Source: Diphasiastrum complanatum (lineage: Eukaryota; Streptophyta; Lycopodiopsida; Lycopodiales; Lycopodiaceae). From it: 64,000 bases of DNA. This document shows positions 37,101 to 49,100 of the stretch, piece by piece. Position numbers and translations under genes: made by a program. The DNA is taken from the NCBI GenBank assembly GCA_029204225.1, contig CM055097.1, forward strand, positions 42,884,858 to 42,948,857, read 5' to 3'. The notes beneath the pieces were generated by a model, which was not told the DNA's origin, made no database searches, and worked only from the letters and a program-made list of their open reading frames with translations. Each line of letters starts with the position of its first letter. Position 1 is the stretch's first letter.

Positions 37101-40100
37101 TTTTTTTGTAAGGTTGTAGCACAATCAAGGCAAGACTGAGCCCAAATGAGAAAGCAAATTGTTCAAGAATCTCTATCTGTAAATTGCTCCAGAAAGCCCT
37201 AACAGTATATGTTGAAAATGAAAATGGAGTCTTTAGATAATCATAGGGCATAGTCCTCAAAATATCATTGCCTTAGGGATCAATCAAGAACCATAATGAA
37301 ATAACAAGGGTATCATGTTCGTAACTTCCCTGCTGATAAAAATGCTTCCCTGCATGTGCACAAAGAACACGACTATGCACATTACAAACCTGCTATAATA
37401 ACCATTGTACTAAAATTGTAGCCCATATAACTAGAGCTGAGGATCCAACTATGCAACCGTATAGTAGCTACGACTGTTCGAGCCTAATGTTGGGAAAGTG
37501 GAGTATAAGTAGCAAAGATGTACATAGGCTCCCAATTAGCCATCGTCAACAGGTTGTCCCTCCCATTGAACCAAAAATTTATCTGACGTCCGTGCAGACT
37601 TTGATAAACGATACTTGAAGAACGTTAAGCACCTAGAGATGCAGTATGAACTCAAATCTGAATCGGGTGTGTTGATCATAAACAAAGGAGCATGGAACAC
37701 CATGCAGGCAAAAGATTTCTAACAAAAACATGTATGCACACTAAGTTGTTTTGATAATGGCTCAAACAAGAATGAAATGAGGCTACTTGGAAATTCTATC
37801 CACCACAACCAAACAAGAGTCATTCCAAAATACAAATCGAGTCGATTTGAGTCACAGTTGGAATCTATTTAATTTCTTATTTTGAAGATTCAAATCTTCT
37901 CTTGCAATATCGTTCAAGAAAAACAATCATTTTCTCAAATATTTAAAAAACTTGGAAATAATTATTTTTTTCGAGAAAAAAAGTTTCTCAAAATATAAAT
38001 ATTTGATTCTTTGTTACTACTCAATGGGGTGATGATGCTGGGTGTTCATAGCATTTTGAGAGGTGAAACGACCGTTTGTTAGTGCAAAACATAAGACAAG
38101 AAACTCATAGAAGCAATAATAATTGATGATATCTTTAGTCAATGCTAAAATTCAATAGAATGATCCTAGAAAATGGATATCATCACAAGTAGTTTTAGAA
38201 ATTCTCATAAGACAGCTTTCCACACCACCTTTGGTCTTTATGGATTTTATTTGTGCCTTTTGGCCTAACTAATGAATGTGCAACTTTTTCAAAATTGATG
38301 GAGACAACTTTCATCTTTATAGATCCTTTGCGGACATCTTTTTCTATGACATCCTTGTCTTTACCCAAGATGAAAAAGACAATTACTCACACCCAAACAT
38401 ATTGACGCAAGTTCTAGCTGCCATAACACATCTTAGTCGCACAATTGGGTAGCGCTTAATGAATAGGAGACATTATGAAACTAAGATGTTGTCTTATGGC
38501 AGCTAGGGGGGGGTCACGATCCTCGAATCGAGATTCCTTGCCAATCACAATTCGTTGCAACCGTGCTATAGACTAAACTTCCCATCAAGTTGTTGGATCC
38601 ACTATGTGTTTCATGCTAAAATATTTAAATCATTCAAGAGAACCACTCAAAGTGGTTCTCTTACAAGATGAACCACCCAAAGTGGTGGACAATGAAGGAA
38701 TACTTCAATCTCATAATTTACTTATGCATAAGGAAAAAACACCAAGAAGGTGTGGAAAAGAGCATATTATATCTCTTAGAATGTCAGGGCTATTCAATGA
38801 CAAATGCTTAATGGGTTTACGTAAAACATCTTCAAAGAATATCAATCCACATTTGTTATGGACACACACTTCCATGCTTCTCTATATGCATGCCTTGCAA
38901 CTACTCTTAGGACTCGCAACTATCTTATGGTACTATTTAATTAACTCTAGGCCTCCATTTCAAAATATAACTATTCTAAGATAGGATCCTTCTAAAACCT
39001 TCTAGGATACCCCTGACTAAGTATAAATACAGACCTAAGTCTCATTTCTCACATTATTAAGTTTGGTGTCTTGAGCTCTTTGTAGGGGAGTTCTATTTTT
39101 TGGCAATCTTAGTTGGATATTTGCCTGGGCTACTGACAGCCTTTCTCTTTCATTAACTTTTCCTAGCTGGAAAATGCTTTGTAGCTGTTATTTGTTGTCT
39201 ATGTACTTCATTTAATGCCAACATCTATGATTGAGTTCATAGCATGGTATCAAAGCACTTTCCTACTATTTCTTCTCTCTAGCTGCTTTCCCTCTAGTTT
39301 TCTCTCTAGACATTTTTCTCTTTGGTTGTTTTCTCTCTCTAGACTTGAATAGACATTTTTCATCGTAAGTTTCACTTGTAATCATAATTGAGTTTTATCA
39401 ACTGCATTGGTTTCCTAGTTTGGCGCCCCTAGAGCTGTGATTACTATTGCTAGTCATTTTCAAGGTGTACATACCTTGATATTGTCCGTAAAAATATCCA
39501 TTTTTTCGTACTTTTTGGCCGCAAAATTTGAAAAAAATACATTTTGAGAAGTGCAAAATCAAGGTGCACTTACTAAAGCAGCAAGCACATTGATCAAAGC
39601 TCCCTTTTAAAAGTTATTGCAAATGAAAATTTTGGTCAAAGGGTGTACTTTTACATTTATGAACGATATTTGTTTCTCTTTTTTGAGTGGGACTCCATGT
39701 TCTCTGTTGTCGTAAAAGCCTTAACATCAATTTTCTATCCTTGTTAACTTGGTAAAAGTGAAGTTATTGCAAAGGCAAAAATAAGTCAAAAATCATTTTC
39801 TATTCTTAAGATTTTGTTTCAAATTCTTGTGCAAGTGCAACAAACTTTACGACTCATCAATCAAATAACTATTTCAAAATATTCCATTTTATAGTTTTTG
39901 CATCAAAGAGGGTGACAGAGGACAACCATCTATGGTCATTGATGCCAAGTTTTGGAGGTGATTTTGGGGTTTTTACCGCCTACGTTGCTTGTTGATTTTA
40001 ATTGCATTGTTGAACAGCCTTTATCGCGATCTAGCACCTATTTTGGAGGGTTTTTACAATGACTCTACTTCGTTTACACTTTCTGATTTTACTTCATACA

Positions 40101-43100
40101 TGCTTGCTGATTCAGCATAAATTTATCACATCTCTAGTAATCATATTTCAGCTTAGTGTTATTGTGTGGACCTAAGATCTACTTGGGGTGACAACAAGAG
40201 TCTGCTCCCTCAAATAGCTTCTTAGTACATACTTTTTCACTAGTTGTGCTTTGGATCCACTTACTGAGATTTTCACTATTGTTTCTTTTCTTGTTTTCTA
40301 TTTCATTTTTGTTACCTTTTGTGTAGGAGTCTTCTTTCATTATGATTTAATGTAAGGTGGCTTGGTTACTTCACCTATGGTAGTCAAAGTTCATGGTATA
40401 GGTTTGCTTTCCTTAGGCTATCTCTTCAAAGTCCTTCCTAGTAGATTTTTTCTTGTATGCATGATCCCATCAACTATCTTGGGATCTAAATGGCCGAAGG
40501 TTATTTTCTTTTTCAATAGTTTCTAGCATACTGTTCAGGTGGCACACTTAGTTGCTTAGACTGGCCTTGGGTATGCTTGGTGCAGTGGTGCAATCTAATA
40601 TTTTATTTCAATGGTCTGACAAAGTTGTTCCACCTGAGTTGAGATGTGGACCAAAATCATGACACCTTACATGCATAGCACAAATGATTTTGTTCTTCTC
40701 ATATTTATATAAAGGAAGTCCGATTAGACATGTCTTGGATAGTCATGCCTCTATCTATGGTTTTATTGGTGGTGCATTTGTGGAGCTAGTCTGTATTGGT
40801 TTTGAATGGAATTTTTGGTCTTACATGTTCTCCATCAATTGCAATTCAGCAAATTCTTGCACATAATGTCTTACATTCATATAGTTCTTGGGTTACAATT
40901 GTTCTAGTTCCTAGTGTAGATTACTTCATATTATTTGGAATATCCTCACATGTTGCAACATTTATGGCAATGCTCTTCCCTAGCTACACTGGTTGGCATG
41001 GTACATTGTTGCTTGGTTCCTATGTATGGTAGCATTCTCTATTCCTAGTAACAATGTTTTCCTTCTTATAGCATTTGTTGTGCCAAGTTGGACTCTTAGT
41101 GTTCCTACTAACAATTATTGGAGGGATCTCTATGGTGGCATGAGCATTCATCTTTGGCACTCTTGTTCTCTCAACAAGATGTAGTGGAGGCGTGGTGGTT
41201 TTCTTACCTTCTTATGGTATGTTAGATTGGCTTGGCACGAGATGCATCTGACTAATGGTGCTAGCTTGTTCATTCTGTTGGCATGGCTTACTATGGCATG
41301 TGGCATCAGAGTCCTTTCCCTAGTATTTGGCAACTGCATTCTTTATCCATAATTGAAATATCAAGCACTCTTTGATATTTTCCTTTGGTGATCCTAGAAC
41401 ATTGGTACAGTGCAATGGTTTACTAACCACAAATCCTTGCTAAATATGGACGTAACATCGAGTCCTTTGGAATCCTGAGAAACACAATGTCTCCTTCCTC
41501 AAACTCTCTTGGCGCACGATCCACATCGTCTTTGCCCGATCCACCGCCGCTCTTACATTTTCCTTTGCTAATTCCATTGCATGTGAGATAGAAATTCCAT
41601 AGCACTAGGTGTCTTATAAGGCATACCTATAGTAACTGGACTGGCTGGTGTCTAAAACCATAGTTTAGCTCGAAAGGACTCATCTTCCTAGATGCATTCT
41701 TTTTATCATTATAGGCAAACTCCAACAATGGCAGGTAACGTTCCATTGTGTTTGCCTTTCACTCACATACGCCATTTTTCTTAAGAAGTAAAAGAGATGG
41801 AAGATCGTCTATGAACACATCTGAAAATTCTTTCCTAATCTCTTGATCCAAATTGGCAATAGTACTGGTTTTCACACACTGCATGCTACTCTGACTAGTA
41901 TTAGTAGACATATCAAGTAGCAAGCAAGCACACATGTACTCACAATGGATCCTACACAACCGCGAACCTGAAACAGATCACTGGGCTGAACTGTTGTTGG
42001 AAACAGTTAACTGGCTGGAATCAGACCTGGACCTGATCGCTGAGCTGGTGGAATCAAATCGCTGCTGATTGCTGCCTGAAACTGATTGGTTCGCTAGATA
42101 GCTGGAACCTAATCGCTGCTGGAAACCTAATCTGTTTGCTGGTTTCTAGTCACTGCTGACAGATCATTGGTTGACTGCCTAAGCAGAGCTGTTTTCTGGT
42201 TGGAATCGGATCAAATCTGATCGCTGAGCTGAAATCAGGTTATTGCTTACTGATCACTGAACAGATTGCTGAGAAAGATAGTTGCTGCCTGAATCAGATC
42301 GCTGGAATCAGAATCTTGCTGGTTGATCGCTACTAGATCAGACCTACCGCTGGTGCTGGATCGCTGCTAGTGCTAAAGGACTAGTTCGCTGAGTTGAAAG
42401 CAGATCCGAACTCTTGTTGGAAACATACCATTGGCTGCTGAATCAGACTGTAGAACTGTTTATTGGTTGAAGCAAGAAACTGTTTGCTGGAAATTCAGGT
42501 TGCTGAGAGTTATTACGGATCAGTACAATGGCAGGATTGAACAATGCTGTGTTGCTGGAGTCTAGCAAGCTAGATGGAACAAACTACAGCATATGGAAGT
42601 TCAAGATGCAAAATATTCTCCAGGATCGAGAATATTGAGATATCGTCACAGGTGTCGAGATACCTCCTACTACTAACAGGGAGTTGCAGGAGTATCAGAG
42701 ACGCAGGAGAAAAGCTTAGCATATCATCAACTTGTCAGTAAAAGATATGATCATACCTCACATCAGAGATGCTGCTGGACCCAAGGAGGCTTGGGATATA
42801 CTGAAGAATTTGTACGAGACTGTGCATCAATCTCGAATCTTGTTCTTGACTAATAAGTTACACACGTTGAATTCAGATGGATGTAGGTGAATCGATAACA
42901 GACTACTTTATTCGAGTGAAAGATCTGCGAGGGCAACTTGTAGTTGGAGACACTGTTCCGGACTCAATAAATCCTACTTAATAGTCTACCTTTGGCTTAT
43001 CAGAACTTTGTGATGTTGTTATCGTTACGGGAGATGAGGCCTTCTTTCGATGAGTTGAATGCTATACTACTAAAGGAGGAAATAAGGCGACACAATATTG

Positions 43101-46100
43101 TCAACAAGGACGACTTCAAGGAGCAGGCATTCCTAGCAAAGAAGCAAGAGCAAAATCAGATCAATCCGAAGATGGAAGTAGTTCGAAAGGGAAAATGCTT
43201 TATTTGTAGAAAATCAGGGCATTCAGCAAACGAGTGCTGGCACAACAAGTTCGAGAAGAAGCAGGATGGCAATTTTGTTGAAGGAGGACTTAATACAAAA
43301 TTAAGTGCCTTGGATCTTGAAGACTGTGCATTTTTGGCATCGACGTGTTCTAGTGACTTCTCGAAGGAAGAGGAGTGTTGGTTTATTGATTCAAGAGCTG
43401 ACACCTAGGCGAGAGTGGTTGTCTAGTTTTCAAAAACTAGATGTTGGATCAAATGTCAAGTTAGGAGATAACTACACATATGATATAAAGGGAGTTAGAA
43501 AAGTACAAGTTCAACTACCTTCAGGAAAGATTGGAAACATAAAGGACGTGCTTTATGTACCATAAATCAAGAAGAACTTACTCTCAGCATCTATTGCAAA
43601 GCAACACATGGTGGTGCAATTTGATGAAGAGCAGTGTCTTATCAAGAGGAAGGATAATGAAATAGTAGCTGAGGGCATACTTGCAAGAAGGTTGTACAAA
43701 CTTCAGGCTCAAGTGGTTTGCCATCATGCGTGTTGCGGATTGGATCAGTGAGTAAGTTATGGCACGAGAGGTTTGGACATCTGAATTACAAAAGTAACAT
43801 GATTACAAGTTTACCTCAAGTTGTTTCTGATCACAGGTTTGTAAGGGCTATGTCTTAGGGAAACATCATATGAAGAAATTTCCGTCTAGTACATTCAGGG
43901 CAAGAAATGTTCTAGAACTTGTTCATATAGATTTGTGTGGAGAACTCAGTCTCTCTTAATCTCTTATGTTGGTCTTGGTGTGTGTGAGTGCAAGTATGAC
44001 TAGTTAACTCATATCTAGAATTTGTAGATCAAATTCTAACACTATTTTGATAGTTTTGGGCCTCCTTTTAAAATAAGACTATTTAAAGATAAGAACCTTA
44101 TGGACTTTCCAAATTAGGTTGACTCAAGTATAAATAAGAGCCAAAGACTCCCTCCCATCTCTTAGATTATTGAGTCTTGAGTTCTTTGTAAAAGGGTTCT
44201 ATTTTGTCACTACATTCGTGAAGGTATTTTCAGTAGCTCTATCAGATGTGTTTATTCAACATGCACTGGTTGTTGTACCAACACCACATAAGAGCCAAAC
44301 TTGGTGGATTTCCCACTAATAAGCACTGAGTTCCAAAATGCAGCGTTCCAGAATGGTTCCGACATCCTGGAGCATTCCAGATCGGAACGCTACATTTTTT
44401 CTTTTTTTTTTCTATGTGTTAGGGTTGGGGAAAAACAACTATCCAGGGATCTAGAAAAAACTCCAAACACATTGCAAAGCACAATACTAACTAGCTTCAA
44501 CATGTTGCATGGCAAAATTGAAACTTGAAAGCAATTGCAATAGTATAGAGTAAAGTGTTAGTGTATATGATACAAAAACATGGAAACTGATTCACATTCC
44601 ACACATGCGTCATGAGAATGATCAATATGTCTGATGTCATAAACAATAAACCTCCAATGGCCAAAGTACATGAGTATGATAGATGGACAATGGACTCATA
44701 GAGTCACACAAAATAAAACCCTAAATCCCTATGACTTGGAAGGCATCATGATCAGATAGGGATTCCTCCTCGTCACTATCATTGGTAGACGAGTAGGAAG
44801 ATAGGGAATCCTCCTCGAGTATGTGCGGCTGTGTCTTGGAACCTCTGCCCCTGAATCTGCCTCTGCCTCTGCCCCTATCCCTGCCTCTAGGTCTACTAGG
44901 GACTCGTTGGGCCGCTACTCCCTTTGCCTGTGATGCTACTATCTCTGGCTCAACATGCAAATCCATCAAGCATACCCTACGCCTACCCTCTACGTATAGG
45001 TGCTATAGGCTCGGCCTGTGTCTCAGCATCAAGATCAACCCATCCCACATCCTCTCCAATGTCCATCTCCATCTCATCATCCAAGGCCTCCTGCTCCTTC
45101 TCCTCCTCCTAATCATCAACTAATCCCTCCATCCTCCTCTCTTGCATCCTCTGCATTGGCCCTAGCCATGGATCTAGTGTTACCTCATATCATGACGTAC
45201 CAGCTCCCAATGATCTCATCATCAACCGCAGCTTCATGTGTGCACGGCTTGCTGCAGTGTCCCTGGATCTAAGGCACTCCTCGAGATTCACCTACCCTGC
45301 CTGACTAGCCTCAGGTTGGTGGTGCAATCAACCAACTTGTTCAACTAGGAAACATTGAGCCTATTGCTTCGTGTGCATAAGAGACGAACTGCTCCAATTC
45401 CACTCACAAGCCGAAGCGAAACAATCTTAAGCAAGGATGCGAGTGGCAAGAGCGGTAATATCAAGGGCGGATTTGCCCACCCCACCATGTGAGCGGCTCG
45501 GGTAAAAACTCGCCATACTCACCCTAACATCCCTGTCTACGCTCAAAATCCAACATCTGTCTCTTGATCCAGTGCAACTAGGAAGCATGACCTGCACGAA
45601 GATGGGACATTCTCAGATTCTCGAAATGAACGAGTTGTCAAAAAGCACAAACAAAGTGTTGACAATTACACAAGTGCTTGGGAGACAACCCTGACCTGGA
45701 TACACGTTCTGCGTGTATGTCCTACAGCTATCCACAAGCTCAGCATCTATGTGTATGGCTCCAATTGCCCACATAAGGTGAAGCAAATAAGCAACTGCAC
45801 ATATGGGCTTGTGGAAGAAGTTCCACCTATCAAGCCACTTCTCTCGCATAGCTAGCATCCTACAAAAACAAAAAAAGGAATCATTGCATTATAGGAAAAA
45901 CAACTCAACAACACCAAAAACTTTTACAAAACAAATGCACAAAACAGTTTACAAAAAAGTACACATGCGCTCATCAAAAAGTCGTCGCTAAAGGATCTCC
46001 CAATCCAAATTATAAACTCATAAATGAGACCGAGTGTAGAATCCTCTCGATCTCAGCACATGGTACACTGCCTGCAAGACTTCAACCAGCTGCTCAGCAT

Positions 46101-49100
46101 GTCGCCAGACATCATCTCCAAAAACAATCCTCTAAAACCTAAGTCCAGTCGGCTCGCTGATATGATGTGTGAACTCAAGGTTGGCTGCCGTCTAGTGCAA
46201 TGCAGGTGAACCAAAGCAACCACTCCAACACAACGAAGTAGGCAACGCATGGGTGCTAGCTTCCTCAGATCCAACGAGCTATATGTCCTAAACATGGTGA
46301 GGGCCCTCTTCTTTCAGGTGACAACTGTGACCAAGAAGATGGCACTAGATGTGATGGTGGAAACCCGGGGGATGCCTCCTATGCCATGCATCAAAAGATC
46401 AATGCAATGTGCTACACACGGGGTCCATACAATAGTAGGATAGTCCCTCTCCAAAAGCTCACCCATAGGAACACCGTTGCTAGCATTGTCGGTGACCACC
46501 TACACCACATGTTGCACCCCCACCTCGATGACTATTGCACATATATGCTCATAGATAAACTCTCTCGACTCGACAGCGCCATCTTGGGAAGCATCCACAC
46601 CCTTGAGAAATACGGTGCCTTGCGCCTACTATCAGTCCACCCATCTGATAGAATAAAGCAACCATATGTGGCCCAGGCATGTCGTATGGGGCTAAGCTCT
46701 CTCATGATGCATACATGCTCCTCTCTCAAATGGTAGAGTACGAAGGGCCTCGCGTGTGGGGAGGGTCTCCAAGTGGCATCACAAGCTGCAACCTCCCTTA
46801 TCATGTCACAGAAGATGGTGGTGTCGGCCAAGGCAAATGTAAGGTACCCACTGTAAAATTGGCGTGTAAGTCTAGTGGCTGCCTCATGGTGTGTCCGCTG
46901 CCACCCTATAGGCATTGTCGTTTATCAATATCTGCTTGGCCTGTCTTGTGTAGGTGCATGTGGTGGCCTGACTCTAGGGCATGTGTGTGCTCCACCCTAT
47001 GCTCTCTCCCCATGACCTCCCATAGCCGCCATAAGAACTGTTGCCTTTTCTGAACCTGGGCCACTACCCTCAATAGGCTCTCCCCAACTGACTCCCCTAA
47101 TGGAAAAGCCTCTCTTGTACATGGTGTCCTTGTTGCTGCTATTGCAGCTACTAATGGTGGTCGTGATGGGCCTCCCTCTGCCCATGAAGTCCGTGCTATT
47201 GATGGCCCTGCTGCGGCTGCTACGCCTACTGCAAATGAAACACGACCGTGATGGGCCTGCTACTGATGAACTAAACCGTGATGGCCCTGCGCCAAAAGGT
47301 CTGACCTGTGCCAATAGAACTAGCTGCCCACCAATTTGTACCCTAGGCCCAGTCAACTCCTATATATGTGCTCAGTAGGCGCTTTCTCTCAAGTCTCTCA
47401 AGTGCAGGAACTGCCACACATGGGGCAATGCCCATGGTCTGCCCATCTGGCCTAGTCAAACCAAGCAAGTCTACTCTAATCCTCATCGTTGTGTTGTAAA
47501 AGGTAGCACCGCAAAACAAGCAACGCCATTTGCGAGCACCTGGACCTGTAAAAATTACGGTGTCTGCCTCCCAGAGATCCACCTCCACCCCACACGCCTT
47601 GTCCCGCCATAGGTATGGCTATCGGAAAAGACACTATAAAAAAGGTCAAAAACTTAATGGAAAGTAGAGGTCTTTTTCTTTGTTGGCTCTTAACTTATTG
47701 AATGGTGTTAGTAGGGAAGACATTCCAGAGAAGCTGTGACGCTCAGTAAACCAAGCAAATTTTACATATGCAAGAAGTCTAGCATCCACAAGAGTTCACA
47801 TACACCCTAGTAATCTCAAATAATCACCTTAATGAAGTCCTAACTTTCAAAGGGTAAAAGACTTGACTTGCAAGTGGATCTAGAAAGTGTCTCTCAGGGG
47901 GAAAAAATGACTGGAAAACCAGCGACAGAAAAAACATGTACTAGACTCTTATAAAAGCTGAGGTATTTTAATGCAAAACCATGAAACAGAATTGGATCAC
48001 ATTTTTACATCAGCAAAGAAGATTCATATATGCAAAAGATAACTACTTAGAAAGCAAAATGATATTGTTCAACACTTAGTGCAAGATTTGAAAATTGGCT
48101 GCTCACAATTCTTGCTAGAAGTGGCTTACCAGGGGAAGGAGCAAGAGGCTCAGATCTCTGGAAGCTGATTAAACTATAGTTTCCAACTAAGGAGCTGTTG
48201 AACTGCACTTTGTATGTCTCAAATTCTGTCCTTATTGCTTCTGCTTGCTGACTAGAAAATGATTCCCCGGTCAAAGGCCCAATATCAATGGACATGTTAA
48301 GCTCGCTCGTCGTTAGAAATTGAAAAGCAGTGATGAGAACTTGAGATTCACTTAACATAAGCTGAGAAGAAAGTTCATGTTGGAAATCTTCACTTGAATT
48401 GATAAAATCAAGTGACACATTTTCGAGAAGCAGCCCCAACTGTATTGGATAGACACAGGAGCAGTTCTCACCAATTGAACCAGGCCTAGGCATCATACTG
48501 CCCGAGCAGCAACCTAGTACACAAGCAATAGAAGACAGTGGTCGGTCTAGTAAATGTGCTAGAATAAAATGCAGTGGGTATGAGCAGGAAAGTGTGGAAG
48601 GAAGATTAAGTGTAGCCTATTCACAGGTTTTACATTCCGATCAAAATGGGCTTCACTCCTAAGGTTCCTACATTAGAAATAGAAGTGCGTAGTTTTCTAG
48701 AAGCTCTAACATTTGCCAGATTTTAAGCTTATGAATCTACACCCGGTTTATCATGCTGAAAGCGTTGGGCCATTAATAGCAACCTTGAATGGCTAACCTT
48801 GAAATATGGAATCATCCAGACCTTCTAGATATAAAACCTAATCTGTTAAGTTCTTGCTTAAAATTTGTTAGATCACAATGCCACGAGGTTGCACAATGCA
48901 CATACCTAAAGGTGATGGTGACTCTGAGGGAGCCATTGAGATAGACTCGCTTGCTGAAGGCGGCTTGTCTGAGGGAGAAGGGGAGATTGTATGTGATAGT
49001 TGTGGGGTCGATGAATGAGGCATGTTCAAACTAGGAGACGGCCCGGGCGATGCTTGTGGCACAACAGTGGGTGGCTTATTCTGTTGAGGTGAAGTTGCAG

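Noticed and set aside
44821-45123. Plus-strand Leu/Pro-rich ORFs
   Set aside because: Antisense shadow of the Arg/Gly-rich tail of the hAT transposase remnant.
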